A stretch of DNA of 64,000 nt, from NCBI RefSeq assembly GCF_002975275.1, contig NZ_PCOQ01000008.1:1-64000 (forward strand). Reading direction: 5' to 3'. A program made the position numbers and the translations under genes. A model generated the notes under the pieces. That model did no database searches. It worked only from the letters and a program-made list of their open reading frames with translations, and was not told the DNA's origin. The stretch is from Achromobacter sp. MYb9. Lineage in GTDB: Bacteria; Pseudomonadota; Gammaproteobacteria; Burkholderiales; Burkholderiaceae_B. Shown here in pieces: positions 54,375 through 63,320 of the stretch (positions are counted from its first letter, which is position 1; each line of letters starts with the position of its first letter).

Positions 54375-55346
54375 ATGACACCGATTAAATTCCCGCTGGC
54401 CGCGTTGCTGGCTTGCCTGGCCATGCCGGGCGTGGCGGCCGCCGACTATCCCGACAAGCCGATTCGCCTGGTCGTGCCGTATGCGGTCGGCGGCACCACC
54501 GACATCATCGCGCGCGTCGTCGGCAACAAGCTCGGCATGCAGCTGGGCCAAGCCGTCATCATCGAGAACAAGCCGGGCGCGGGCGGCAGCATCGGCTCGG
54601 CCTACGCTGCCAAGCAGCCCGCTGACGGCTATACGCTGGTGATGGCGGTCGAAAGCTCGCATGCCGTGAACCCCAACGTCTACGCCAAAAGCGCTTACGA
54701 CCCCGTCCGCGACTTCGCGCCGATCAGCAACCTGGCCGACGTGCCCAATGTGCTGGTGGTCAACCCGGCGCTGCCCGCGCAAGACATGGCCGCGTTCCTG
54801 AAACTGCTGAAGGCGGATTCCAACAAGTACGCCTTCGGCTCATCCGGCAACGGCGGGCTGAGCCACATGAACGGCGAGTTGTTCATGAAGACCACCGGCA
54901 CGCGCATGCTGCATGTGCCATACAAGGGTCTGGGGCCCGCTTTGAATGATCTGGTCGCCGGACAGGTTCAGGTGGTGTTCGACAACATTCCGTCGTCCTA
55001 CCCGCTGATCCAGGGCCAGCGAATTCGCCCGTTGGCTGTGGCCGCCCGGCAGCGGCTGAAGGTCTTGCCTGACGTGCCGACGTATGCCGAGGCGGGTTTG
55101 CCCGCCATGAACAATCCGTCGTGGTTTGGACTGGCCGCGCCCGCCGGCACGCCCGTGCCGGTGCTGGATAAACTAAATGCCGCCGTGCGCCAGGCGTTGG
55201 CCGATCCGGCAACCATCGAAGCCATCGAAAAGCAGGGCGCCGTGTCCAGCCCGATGTCGCGCGATGAATTCGGCGCGCTGATCGCGCAATCCTATCGCCA
55301 CTGGAAGACCGTGGTCGAAGACATCAAGTTCGAGAAAATGCAATAA
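54375..55346 (+). CDS. Bug/TctC-family periplasmic binding protein
   Basis: 323 aa. Signal peptide (FPLAALLACLAMPGVAAADY), Bug opening PDKPIRLVVPYAVGGTTDII, KPGAGGSIGSAYAAKQPADG, FGSSGNGGLSHMNGELFMK and HVPYKGLGPALNDLVAGQVQ. It follows the CoA transferase by 20 bp and precedes an enoyl-CoA hydratase by 9 bp, one probable operon. The ligand is probably the carboxylate activated by the transferase. Confidence 0.9.
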   Translation: MTPIKFPLAALLACLAMPGVAAADYPDKPIRLVVPYAVGGTTDIIARVVGNKLGMQLGQAVIIENKPGAGGSIGSAYAAKQPADGYTLVMAVESSHAVNPNVYAKSAYDPVRDFAPISNLADVPNVLVVNPALPAQDMAAFLKLLKADSNKYAFGSSGNGGLSHMNGELFMKTTGTRMLHVPYKGLGPALNDLVAGQVQVVFDNIPSSYPLIQGQRIRPLAVAARQRLKVLPDVPTYAEAGLPAMNNPSWFGLAAPAGTPVPVLDKLNAAVRQALADPATIEAIEKQGAVSSPMSRDEFGALIAQSYRHWKTVVEDIKFEKMQ

Positions 55347-55355
55347 GGAGCGCTC

Positions 55356-56147
55356 GTGAACACCAGAAATCTGACCTTCCCCCACGCCAGCGCCGAGATC
55401 GACGCCGCTGGCATCGCTACCTTGACCATGCAGGACGCTGGGGTGCTGAACATACTGAGCACACCGGTGATCAACGGCCTGCGCGAGGCGCTTGGCCACC
55501 TGCGCGAAGATGACTCGGTGCGCGTGCTGGTGCTGCGCGGCGCCGGCGACCGCGCGTTCGTAGCCGGCGCCGACATCGCGGAGATGGCCGCGTTGGACGA
55601 GCCGGGCGCCCAGCGGTTTATCTCCAACCTGCGCGACCTCTGCAACGCCGTGCGCCACTTCCCTGTGCCAGTGATCGCCCGCATTCCGGGCTGGTGCCTG
55701 GGCGGTGGCCTGGAATTCGCCCTGGCATGCGATCTGCGGATCTGCGCCGACCACGCGCAGTTCGGCATGCCCGAAGTCAAAGTCGGCATTCCGTCGGTGA
55801 TCCATGCCGCGCTCATGCCGCAACTGATCGGCGCGGCCAACAGCGCCTGGATGCTGTTGACGGGGGAACTGGTCGACGCTCGCCGCGCGCAGGATTGGGG
55901 GCTGGTCAACGCCGCCGTGCCGCTAGCGGAACTGGATCAGGCCGTGCGCAAGCTGGCGGAAGGCTTCGCGGCGTTGGGGCCGGCGGCATTGCGGCAGCAG
56001 AAGAAGTTGCTGCGCCGCTGGGAGACGATGTCGGTGGATGAGGCCATCGAGGACAGCGTCGCGGAATTCGGCGCCGCGTTCAATACCGGCGAACCGCAGA
56101 AGTTCATGAACGAATTCCTGGCAAGCAAGCGCAAAGGCAAGGGCTGA
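55356..56147 (+). CDS. enoyl-CoA hydratase/isomerase-family protein
   Basis: 263 aa crotonase fold. The oxyanion-hole segments RAFVAGADIAEMAALD and IPGWCLGGGLEFALACDLRI are present; the usual first catalytic Glu position lies in MPEVKVGIPSVIHAALMPQL. The GTG start follows AAGGAG. Last gene of the CoA-transferase operon, convergent with a LysR gene with no gap. Confidence 0.88.
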   Translation: MNTRNLTFPHASAEIDAAGIATLTMQDAGVLNILSTPVINGLREALGHLREDDSVRVLVLRGAGDRAFVAGADIAEMAALDEPGAQRFISNLRDLCNAVRHFPVPVIARIPGWCLGGGLEFALACDLRICADHAQFGMPEVKVGIPSVIHAALMPQLIGAANSAWMLLTGELVDARRAQDWGLVNAAVPLAELDQAVRKLAEGFAALGPAALRQQKKLLRRWETMSVDEAIEDSVAEFGAAFNTGEPQKFMNEFLASKRKGKG

Positions 56148-57062
56148 TCAGTCCGGCCCGCGCGTCGCCGCGACGATCGGGTCGTCAAGCAGGTATTCGG
56201 CGACCTGTTCGACGAACGGCGACAGCGGCACGCCGGCCTGCGTCACCAATGTCAGTTCTCGCAGCGCCCACGGTTCGCTGATCGCCACGGCCGCAATGCG
56301 CTTTTCGCGCAGCGCGGCAGCGGCGATGCTACGCGGCACCAGCGACACGCCCACGCCGGCCTCGACCATGGACAGCACGGCATCGAAGGTATGCACGTGG
56401 ATGCGCACCTTGGGCGTCTTGCCCGCCAGCTTGGCCATGTCGCGCAGGAAGACATAGTTGCTGCTGGCCCGGCTCATGCACACGAAATCCAGGTCCAGCA
56501 CCGCCGGGAACCGCACCGGCGAACTCTCCACCACCGGATGGTTCAGCGGCGCCGCGATGATGAGCTGGTCGATGGCGTAGCGGACGGCGTTCACGCCCGC
56601 CGATTTGGCCTGGCCGGCAAAGATGCCGATGTCGGCTTCCTGGCCCGCGATGGCGGCCTCGATCGTATTGCTGGAGCGCTCTTCCAGCAGGATGTTCACA
56701 TTGGGATTCGCGGAAAGGAAGCGGCTCAGGCTGGGCACGATAAAGCCGTTCAGCGAGCTGCTGTTCGCAAACAGCTTGACGCTGCCCTTCAGCCCGCTGG
56801 CAAACCCGCTGACTTCGCCGTGCATGCGTTCAACGCCTGCCAGCAGCGACCGAACGTGCTTCAGCACGAAAGCGCCCTCGGTGGTCAGTTCCATGCCGCG
56901 GGCTTCGCGCTTGAACAGCGGCACGCCCATCGCGAATTCCAGGTTCTTCAAGCGGTAACTGGCGGACGAGGCGGTCAGGTGGACCGTGCCGGCCCCGCCC
57001 GATAAGCTCTTCGCCTCGGCGATCGCAAGGAACAGGCGGAGATCAGTAAGTTCGTAGCGCAT
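56148..57062 (-). CDS. LysR-family regulator
   Basis: 304 aa: HTH MRYELTDLRLFLAIAEAKSL with TASSASYRLKNLEF, then the effector domain (GLKGSVKLFANSSSLNGFIV). Its stop abuts the stop of the enoyl-CoA hydratase gene. It probably regulates the CoA-transferase operon, although it is not divergent from it. Confidence 0.87.
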   Translation of the reverse strand: MRYELTDLRLFLAIAEAKSLSGGAGTVHLTASSASYRLKNLEFAMGVPLFKREARGMELTTEGAFVLKHVRSLLAGVERMHGEVSGFASGLKGSVKLFANSSSLNGFIVPSLSRFLSANPNVNILLEERSSNTIEAAIAGQEADIGIFAGQAKSAGVNAVRYAIDQLIIAAPLNHPVVESSPVRFPAVLDLDFVCMSRASSNYVFLRDMAKLAGKTPKVRIHVHTFDAVLSMVEAGVGVSLVPRSIAAAALREKRIAAVAISEPWALRELTLVTQAGVPLSPFVEQVAEYLLDDPIVAATRGPD

Positions 57063-57094
57063 GGCGCAAGATTACCGTAGATGATTTCGCGTTG

Positions 57095-58552
57095 TCATAG
57101 ATACGGCGTCGCCAACCAGATGATCTTGTTGCGCAAGCGCTTGGCGAACGGCGCTTGCGTCAAGCCTTCCAGGGTTTCGAGCCGGGCGTGGCCGATCAGC
57201 CCGTCGATCCGGTCGCCGATCCACCGCGCCACCGCGGGGTCGTAGATCTCGGTGTCCAGCTCGAAGTTCAGCCGCAGGCTGCGCGGGTCCAGGTTGGAGG
57301 AGCCCACATACGCCCAGGCGTCATCTACCGTCATCAGCTTGGAATGGTCGAAGGCGCCGTGCGCCCGCCAGACCCGGCAGCCCGTGCGCACCACCTGGTC
57401 CAGCTGCGCCGACATGGCGTAGTCCACCAGGCGCAGGTTGTTCTTGCCCGGGATGACGATGTCCACGTGGATGCCGCGCCGCGCGGCGGTGGCCAGCGCC
57501 CCGATCAGCGTCTGATCGGGCAGGAAGTAGGGCGATTGAATACGCACATGGCGCTGCGCCACGGCCAGCGCGCCCAGCAACATGTTGTGCGAACTGCCCA
57601 GCGCCCGATCCGGACCCGACGGTACGCAGCGCATCGGCACGTTGCCGCTAAGCGGCACGGCATGCGGGTCGAACCAGGGCCTGGCGGGCAGCGATTCGTG
57701 CGTCGTGAAATTCCAGTCGTGCGCAAACACCGACATCAGCTGCGTCACGATCGGCCCTTCCACGCGAAAGTGCGTGTCGTGGTTCGTGGCATCGCCCGCC
57801 AGCGCGCTGACAAATGCCGCGCGCACATTCATGCCGCCGGTGAACCCCACGCGCCCGTCGATCACCAGCACTTTCCGGTGGCTGCGCAGGTTCGCGTAAG
57901 GCATGCGCAGCACGCCCATCGGATTCGTCATGAAACGCGCGACGGGCACGCCACCGCGCGCCAGCATGCGGACGATGGGCGGACGCGAATACTTGGAGCC
58001 GATCGCGTCGATCAGCACCCGCACCTGGACGCCCCGTGCATGCGCTTCGATCAGCGCCTGGGCCAGCTCGCGTCCGATCGGGTCGTTATCGAAGATGTAG
58101 CTTTGCATCGCCACCGCATGGCGCGCGTCGCGGATGGCCTGCAACATGGCCGGGTACGCCTCGTCGCCGCCCGCCAGCGGCCGCACCGCGTTGCCGCCCA
58201 ACAGCCGGAACCGGCTGACCCGGTCGCCCAGCACCTTCAGCGAGGCGAACTGCGGCCCCGAAATCGGCGCCACGTCCACGGGCAGGGTCTCGACCTGCTC
58301 GGCATCCACCACCATCGCTTCGTCGCGCTGCTGCGTCAACCGCGTCTTGCGGATGCGGTTGATCCCCGCCACGAAATAGAACAGGGCCCCGAACAGCGGC
58401 GAGAACAACGCCACCCCCACCCAGCCGATGGCCGCCCGCACGTCCTGCTTGGTCATCGCGGCATGCACCGCCGCGCCCGTCCCGGCCACGATGCTGATGG
58501 CAAAAGCCAGATGAGGCCAATAATCGATCAAAATTGCGTGTATGCGATCCAT
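57095..58552 (-). CDS. cls: cardiolipin synthase
   Basis: 485 aa from the ATG at 58552. Two N-terminal membrane segments, then two phospholipase-D HKD motifs: HRKVLVIDGRVGFTGG and HSKLMTVDDAWAYVGSSN. Joins two phosphatidylglycerols to cardiolipin at the inner membrane. A TTG at 58579 would add nine residues. Confidence 0.93.
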   Translation of the reverse strand: MDRIHAILIDYWPHLAFAISIVAGTGAAVHAAMTKQDVRAAIGWVGVALFSPLFGALFYFVAGINRIRKTRLTQQRDEAMVVDAEQVETLPVDVAPISGPQFASLKVLGDRVSRFRLLGGNAVRPLAGGDEAYPAMLQAIRDARHAVAMQSYIFDNDPIGRELAQALIEAHARGVQVRVLIDAIGSKYSRPPIVRMLARGGVPVARFMTNPMGVLRMPYANLRSHRKVLVIDGRVGFTGGMNVRAAFVSALAGDATNHDTHFRVEGPIVTQLMSVFAHDWNFTTHESLPARPWFDPHAVPLSGNVPMRCVPSGPDRALGSSHNMLLGALAVAQRHVRIQSPYFLPDQTLIGALATAARRGIHVDIVIPGKNNLRLVDYAMSAQLDQVVRTGCRVWRAHGAFDHSKLMTVDDAWAYVGSSNLDPRSLRLNFELDTEIYDPAVARWIGDRIDGLIGHARLETLEGLTQAPFAKRLRNKIIWLATPYL

Positions 58553-58644
58553 AGCGATGGCGTAAGAGACGGCCTCCAAGGGGGAACCAAGCGGAAGGAT
58601 AGCAAGCTGGCAAAGTCAGGCAAGAGAAATTGGGGGCGGGGCGT

Positions 58645-58672
58645 TTGACGCGTCAAAAAAATATGCTATAGT
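58645..58672 (+). promoter_or_regulatory. sigma-70 promoter for tRNA-His
   Basis: TTGACG at 58645-58650, a 16-bp spacer and TATAGT at 58667-58672 preceded by TGC (extended -10). It lies about 100 bp upstream of the tRNA-His gene, in the right orientation. Confidence 0.75.
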
Positions 58673-58771
58673 TCGGCCTCTTCGTTGTTCAGCTTCTTTC
58701 TGAAGCGCGGCGGCAAAGAAAAAAGGCGCGACGAAAGTGGTGCCTGGGTAGTACCAAAAAGCAGTACCAGA

Positions 58772-58848
58772 GGTGGCTGTAGCTCAGTTGGTAGAGTCCT
58801 GGATTGTGATTCCAGTTGTCGTGGGTTCGAGCCCCATCAGCCACCCCA
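58772..58848 (+). tRNA. tRNA-His (anticodon GTG)
   Basis: Complete cloverleaf with the extra 5' G (58772) that marks tRNA-His, pairing with discriminator C. Acceptor GTGGCTG pairs with CAGCCAC, the anticodon loop holds GTG in ATTGTGATT, the T arm has TTCGAGC and CCA is encoded at 58846-58848. Confidence 0.95.
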
Positions 58849-58865
58849 AGAATTCCTTAGAAATC

Positions 58866-58892
58866 AGCCGCTTATAGCGGCTTTTTTCTTTT
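58866..58892 (+). terminator. intrinsic terminator after tRNA-His
   Basis: AGCCGC (58866-58871) pairs with GCGGCT (58877-58882) and runs into TTTTTTCTTTT. Ends tRNA-His transcription. Confidence 0.85.
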
Positions 58893-59023
58893 GTGCGGCA
58901 CAATAATTCTAATAATTCGCACCAGTTCTAGTTTCCCTAGAAGGTCGGTTTGATTAGCCACCCCCGCCTGACGTGCTGCGTGAAAGTCGGCGAAAGCCGC
59001 ACGCTCCGAGCACGGGATGGTGG

Positions 59024-60097
59024 CTACAGCAGCCGCTCATCCACGCCATTGCGCAGATCATAGGGCGACCACAGGATTCGCCCGACGATACGCACTTCGC
59101 ACCCATCTTCCTTTTCCAGCGGAAACGGCGCGTACGCGGGGTTCAGCGATTTGGCCAGCCAGGCGCCTTCGCGTCCGCGTGAAATGCACTTCACGATCAT
59201 CTTGCCGCCGTGGTTGATGGCGTACACCGTGCGCGGGTCGATCTCGCGCGGGTCGGACACCGGGTCTTCGATAAACAGCATGGGGCCGCCGTTGCGGATG
59301 ACGGGTTCCATGCTGTCGCCCTGCGCGTAAACGATCTTCATGCGGCTGATCGGCAGCTTGAACGATTCCAGGAACGAGCGGCGCAAGAGGATCTCGCCGA
59401 TCTCGGTCTCGTGGTAGTTCTCGATGCCAAGCCGACCGGCGGCCAGGCGCACATCCAGTTCGGGGATGGGCATGAACTCCTGGTCGTTGGCGGAGTAGCC
59501 GGCGTTGGCGACATGGCCGACGTTGGCCGCAGTGCTGATGCGCAACGCCTGCGCCCGATCGATCTGATAGGTCGTCAACCCGTCGGCATCCCAAGGGGCG
59601 GGCGCGGTGGGCGCCATGGGGAATTCGTCCACGGCGGCCGCCATGTCCATGATGGATCCGCGCTTGGCTTGATGCGTCTTGCCTTGCGCCGTGGCCCCTT
59701 TGGCTTTTATGCCCATCTGGCCCAACGCCAGAAGCAGCGCGCCTTCCAGGCGCTTGAGTTGGTCTTCCGCCAACCCTTTAATCAATGACGCAGGCACGGA
59801 AGGAAATGGCCACGGGGCGTCTGCGGAAGGAGCGGCGAGTGGCGCGCCCGCTGACAGCGACGCTGCCTTCCTGGTTTCAGCGGCCAAGCGCGGACTGATC
59901 GCCGCCAACGTGCAACCGAAGCCTTCCGCATAAGCCATCGCGGCCTCGATGCCAATGGGGCGCCGGCCGGTGATGTGCTGGTAGATCATCGCCTGGCCGC
60001 CCTTCACTTGGTGGTCGCGAGCGAATGCCGCGCGGTTCACGCCTTCAAAGCGTGCGCGCAGGGCGGCGGCTTCCTCTTCGATCGTCCACATTTTCAT
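59024..60097 (-). CDS. S24 LexA/CI-type phage repressor
   Basis: 357 aa. N-terminal HTH region (FARDHQVKGGQAMIYQHITG), a long Ala/Pro-rich linker, then an S24 peptidase domain. The self-cleavage site is probably Ala-Gly in DVRLAAGRLGIENY, with Ser262 in AQGDSMEP and Lys303 in KMIVKCI as catalytic dyad. RecA-stimulated cleavage would release the divergent lytic operon. Operators lie directly upstream of its start, so it is expected to control itself and the Cro-like gene. Confidence 0.87.
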   Translation of the reverse strand: MKMWTIEEEAAALRARFEGVNRAAFARDHQVKGGQAMIYQHITGRRPIGIEAAMAYAEGFGCTLAAISPRLAAETRKAASLSAGAPLAAPSADAPWPFPSVPASLIKGLAEDQLKRLEGALLLALGQMGIKAKGATAQGKTHQAKRGSIMDMAAAVDEFPMAPTAPAPWDADGLTTYQIDRAQALRISTAANVGHVANAGYSANDQEFMPIPELDVRLAAGRLGIENYHETEIGEILLRRSFLESFKLPISRMKIVYAQGDSMEPVIRNGGPMLFIEDPVSDPREIDPRTVYAINHGGKMIVKCISRGREGAWLAKSLNPAYAPFPLEKEDGCEVRIVGRILWSPYDLRNGVDERLL

Positions 60098-60163
60098 ATA
60101 GCAATGCTATTCAAATAAAACTATAGCATGGCTTGCTAATAAACTGTAGCGTCGCTATAGTTT
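60098..60163. promoter_or_regulatory. repressor/Cro operator region
   Basis: Three palindromic sites sharing a TAGC core: ATAGCAATGCTAT (60098-60110, perfect), TAGCA and TGCTA (60124-60138), and AAACTGTAGCG with CGCTATAGTTT (60141-60163, one mismatch). Divergent promoters of the two regulators must lie here. Confidence 0.72.
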
Positions 60164-60168
60164 TGGTG

Positions 60169-60408
60169 ATGAATCTACATGATTATTTCGGCCGGGATGG
60201 AGCGCTTACCGCTGCGGCGCTCGCTCGACGCGTGGGGGTGTCTCCTGCGCTGATCTATCAGTGGCGCACGGGCCGAAGGCCCGTCCCGGTCAAGCATTGC
60301 GCCCTGATCGAGCAAGCCACCTGCGGCGTGGTCACCCGGCGCGACCTGCGTCCCGCCGATTGCATTCGAATCTGGCCGGAGCTGGCCGAAGGGACAACGG
60401 CGGAATGA
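60169..60408 (+). CDS. Cro/YdaS-type phage regulator
   Basis: 79 aa from the ATG at 60169. HTH in AALARRVGVSPALIYQWRTG, then VVTRRDLRPADCIRIWPEL, the standard YdaS/Cro layout. It is the first gene of the rightward early operon, and its stop overlaps the next start (ATGA). Confidence 0.85.
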   Translation: MNLHDYFGRDGALTAAALARRVGVSPALIYQWRTGRRPVPVKHCALIEQATCGVVTRRDLRPADCIRIWPELAEGTTAE

Positions 60409-61238
60409 ACTACTACCCCCATCACATTGGTGATTTCAATAGCGCGACGCGCCACCTCACGCGGATCGAGCGCAGTGTCTATCGCGACTTGATCGAACTC
60501 TATTACGACACCGAAGCCCCCTTGTCGCGCGACGTCGACAAGTTGTGTCGGCTGCTGATTGCGCGGTCGGATGAGGAGCAGGCCGCCGTCTTCCAAGTGC
60601 TGAACGAGTTCTTCACGGACACGGAGCACGGCTGGCGCCATGCGCGTTGCGATGCCGAGATCGCTCGCTATCACGGCAACAAGGAAGCGAAGTCTGTCGC
60701 GGGCAAGGCCAGCGCCGCGAAGCGGGCGCGGCAAGCCCAACGCCGTGATGCGGAAGGGGGCCCGGGCGAAGCGGGCCAGGACCCAGGTGTTCAACAGCCG
60801 TTGAACACGGCGCCAACTAACCAGGAACCAGAACCAGGAACCAAGAGCCAGGAAAAATCCGCCACGGCGCATTGCAAGCGGGCTTCCGGATTCGATGCCT
60901 CGGCGATTGCATTGCCGGCTTGGCTTGCGCGTGAAGACTGGGTCAGCTGGGTCGCGGACCGCAAAGCGCGCAAGAAGCCGATTACGGAAGAGGGCGCGCG
61001 CCGTCAGCTGCAACAGCTTGCGGGCTACCAGGCAGAGGGCATCGCGCCTAGTGCCGTGATCGCCCATAGCATCGCTAGCGGATATCAGGGCTTGTTTCCG
61101 CCACGCAGCAACCGGCAGGAGGCCCCGCTCACCCGGGGGCGGCAGCGGGCGGATTGGTCATCCGAATTGCGAAGCGTCCTGGCCGAAGGCCGGGCGCGCA
61201 GCGAGATCGACATGGGAGTGATCGATGCAAGTCGCTGA
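60405..61238 (+). CDS. YdaU-family (DUF1376) phage replication protein
   Basis: 277 aa. The N-terminal DUF1376 block (NYYPHHIGDFNSATRHLTRI, ERSVYRDLIELYYDTEAPLS) is typical of replication-initiator-like proteins in lambdoid phages. A Gln/Pro/Glu-rich repetitive linker (NQEPEPGTKSQEK) follows, then a C-terminal helical domain. It overlaps the next gene. Confidence 0.82.
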   Translation: MNYYPHHIGDFNSATRHLTRIERSVYRDLIELYYDTEAPLSRDVDKLCRLLIARSDEEQAAVFQVLNEFFTDTEHGWRHARCDAEIARYHGNKEAKSVAGKASAAKRARQAQRRDAEGGPGEAGQDPGVQQPLNTAPTNQEPEPGTKSQEKSATAHCKRASGFDASAIALPAWLAREDWVSWVADRKARKKPITEEGARRQLQQLAGYQAEGIAPSAVIAHSIASGYQGLFPPRSNRQEAPLTRGRQRADWSSELRSVLAEGRARSEIDMGVIDASR

Positions 61239-61908
61239 AGCGTCAAACGGGCTAGGCGCGTTGGTCGTCCACGAGATGCATCTGCTATATGGCGCGAAGT
61301 TCGCGCAGCAGTGGGAAGGGTTGACGCCGCGTGAGCTGAAGGACTCGTGGAACCAGAAGCTGGCGGGGCTGGGCGAATCGCATGTCAGGCGCGGCCTGAC
61401 CGCATGCCTGACTCGCGAGTGGCCGCCAACCCTGCCGGAGTTTTTGAAGTTGTGCTGCCCGTGGCTGACGCCCGAGGTCGCTTATCACGAAGCCGTGCGT
61501 GGCGTGTCGGCGCGCCGCCGGGGCGAAATCGGCAACTGGTCGCATCCCGCCGTGTATTGGGCTGCAGTGGGCGTGAGCACCGTGGATCTGCTGAACAGCA
61601 ATTACGGCGCGATCAAAGCACGCTGGGAAAGAACGTTGGCCGAGGAACTGAGCAAAGGGGCGTGGCCCGACATTCCCGAGCCGCGCGCGGCGCTGCCAGC
61701 CCCTGGCCAGACATTGGCCTCGCGCGCCCAGGCGGAGGCGGCGTTAAAGAAGATGGGGACGGGAAAGCTGCTGGAGCCGCGCAGCCGGTCGCACCGCGAA
61801 TGGATCGAGAAATGGGAAGCGCGCATCGCGCTGGGCGGGCATCCGACCAAGGCCATCGCCGAGATGCTGACGCATGCCAAGCACAGCGCCAATCCGGAGC
61901 GCATATGA
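61225..61908 (+). CDS. phage replication protein P-like
   Basis: 227 aa. The order of features (helical LTPRELKDSWNQKLAGLGES, TREWPPTLPEFLKLCCP, AYHEAVRG, HPAVYWAAVGVSTVDLLNSN) matches the P-type helicase-loader family that follows YdaU/O in phage early operons. It starts 14 bp inside the end of the YdaU gene. Confidence 0.7.
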   Translation: MQVAEASNGLGALVVHEMHLLYGAKFAQQWEGLTPRELKDSWNQKLAGLGESHVRRGLTACLTREWPPTLPEFLKLCCPWLTPEVAYHEAVRGVSARRRGEIGNWSHPAVYWAAVGVSTVDLLNSNYGAIKARWERTLAEELSKGAWPDIPEPRAALPAPGQTLASRAQAEAALKKMGTGKLLEPRSRSHREWIEKWEARIALGGHPTKAIAEMLTHAKHSANPERI

Positions 61909-61973
61909 GCAATAGAGCCGTTATCGAACGCCGTGCGGGTGATGGCCAAAACACAACAGGGACGAGGGTCTGA
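61905..61973 (+). CDS. possible 22-aa phage peptide
   Basis: A tiny frame (MSNRAVIERRAGDGQNTTGT) overlapping the preceding stop by ATGA and ending 1 bp before the next start. The tight spacing hints at translation, perhaps only as a coupling leader. Confidence 0.3.
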   Translation: MSNRAVIERRAGDGQNTTGTRV

Positions 61974-61974
61974 A

Positions 61975-62367
61975 ATGGAAGCAGGGTTGCCACGCTGGGT
62001 GGAAGACGAAATTCGCAATTGGGCGCGGGCGCAATGGGAGGGAGATTGGCCGGGGCCTCACCGCATGGAGCAAGATGCGCCGGACCTGTGCGAGTTTCCG
62101 CCGCAGCCGGGCCACGACGATGACGACGAGCCCGTGCGGATTCCGGTGAACCATGAACGGGCACGCCGAGTGAACGCATTGTATGAAGCGCTGCCGCTCG
62201 TCGAAAGGCGGGTAGTGCAAGCCGAATACACGCGGCGCGCCGACTACGGCGACCTGCCCGGGCATCTACGCCAGGGCAAGGCCTGCCGCGTCATCGGTAT
62301 CACGCTGCCGTACTACAAGGTGGCACTTGGCAGTTTCAAGCAGCAGGTATGGAGGACATTCAAATGA
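61975..62367 (+). CDS. probable late-gene regulator (antitermination protein Q-like)
   Basis: 130 aa from the ATG at 61975. An acidic middle (GHDDDDEPVRIP) is followed by a sigma-region-4-like helical end: VNALYEALPLVERRVVQAEY, then ITLPYYKVALGSFKQQVWRT. This arrangement and the position at the end of the early operon, just upstream of the tail genes, fit a Q/ArpU-type late regulator. Assignment is by layout rather than by a definite motif. Confidence 0.5.
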   Translation: MEAGLPRWVEDEIRNWARAQWEGDWPGPHRMEQDAPDLCEFPPQPGHDDDDEPVRIPVNHERARRVNALYEALPLVERRVVQAEYTRRADYGDLPGHLRQGKACRVIGITLPYYKVALGSFKQQVWRTFK

Positions 62368-62645
62368 AGTACGCGCACGAGGTCATCGATCTGCTGGCGG
62401 CGTATCCGGGCCGGGAATTCAGAATGGCCGAGATCTTGCGTCACGTCAGCCGCGGCATCCCCCTGGCGCCTGCATCGCAAGAGGCGATGCGGCGCGGCGC
62501 CCGCCGGGTGCTGGATCATCTGCTGGACGCAGGCCACGTGCAGCGCTGCGGCGGCAACACGAAATCGGCCACGTATTCCTGGCAGCAATTGGGACATGCA
62601 CTTCATAAAAACCATGCCCATTTGGGACCGGATTTGAGACAATAG
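62364..62645 (+). CDS. winged-HTH-like phage protein
   Basis: 93 aa starting in an ATGA overlap with the previous gene. MAEILRHVSRGIPLAPASQE, RRVLDHLLDAGHVQRCGGNT and ATYSWQQLGH look like a small winged helix. Role unknown; the last gene before a terminator separates it from the tail module. Confidence 0.5.
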   Translation: MKYAHEVIDLLAAYPGREFRMAEILRHVSRGIPLAPASQEAMRRGARRVLDHLLDAGHVQRCGGNTKSATYSWQQLGHALHKNHAHLGPDLRQ

Positions 62646-62674
62646 CCGCGGGGCATTGCGCCCACACGAAATGC

Positions 62675-62710
62675 AGCCCGCCAACCGACTCGGTTCGCGG
62701 GCTTTGTTTT
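62675..62710 (+). terminator. intrinsic terminator before tail module
   Basis: AGCCCGC (62675-62681) pairs with GCGGGCT (62697-62703), followed by TTGTTTTTT. It is the likely target for antitermination by the upstream Q-like protein. Confidence 0.75.
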
Positions 62711-62733
62711 TTCCGAGACAAAAATTGACCGCC

Positions 62734-63258
62734 ATGACGCCTGAAGACGCAATCCTTACGCTGGTGACGGCTGCCGCAGGCGGCGTGCCGGTGGTGCTTT
62801 CCGACGATACGTCGGCAGTTCCACCGCCGCCTTATATCGCGTTGGCGGTGCGCTGGGTGCAGGCCGGGCCTGCTGAAACCGGCCAGGTCGACGCCGATGG
62901 CAACCAGCCGGTGCATGACCATCGCGATGCCACCGTCGAGTTGCGTAGCGTGGGCGCCGCCGCCTATCGCATCCTGGACAAGATGGGCCTTACGCTGCGC
63001 CACCCGGTCCATGAAGATCATGCTGAAGCGCTGGGCCTGGCGTTGTTCCAGGCCGGCCGCGTGCAACGCGTGCCGCGCGAAACAGCCGGTGCGGCAAGCG
63101 AGCCGCTGGGCGCGCTTGACCTGGGAATACGCTACGCGCAGACCTATACGGATGTTGTTGGCGTCATCGAAACAGTGACCGGCACCATCACGACCACAGG
63201 TGGGCTGCTGCCTGCTCTGCACACTTCTTTTTCCGCGAAGACCGAAACGACGAACTAG
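62734..63258 (+). CDS. phage neck terminator-like / LIC_12616-family protein
   Basis: 174 aa from the ATG at 62734. EDAILTLVTAAAGGVPVVLS, VPPPPYIALAVRWVQAGPAE and the YAQTYTDVVGVIETVTG end match the neck/tail completion proteins that sit immediately upstream of DUF3383-type sheath genes in contractile-tail phages. It would close the top of the tail tube. It is the first structural gene after the early operon. Confidence 0.65.
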   Translation: MTPEDAILTLVTAAAGGVPVVLSDDTSAVPPPPYIALAVRWVQAGPAETGQVDADGNQPVHDHRDATVELRSVGAAAYRILDKMGLTLRHPVHEDHAEALGLALFQAGRVQRVPRETAGAASEPLGALDLGIRYAQTYTDVVGVIETVTGTITTTGGLLPALHTSFSAKTETTN

Positions 63259-63287
63259 CGTCAGGTCTTCATCACGTTGTCCCCCCG

Positions 63288-63310
63288 CCGCCTTTGGGCG
63301 GTTTTTTTTT
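63288..63310 (+). terminator. hairpin with T9 between neck and sheath genes
   Basis: CCGCC (63288-63292), loop TTTG, GGCGG (63297-63301) and nine T. A real terminator here would lower sheath expression unless antiterminated; the sheath ribosome site GGAGCC follows directly. Confidence 0.7.
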
Positions 63311-63320
63311 GGAGCCGCAA

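Noticed and set aside
60819-60860. Repeated AACCAG units inside the YdaU-like gene as a phase-variation tract
   Set aside because: Units are imperfect and in frame, encoding a flexible Gln/Pro/Glu linker common in this family.
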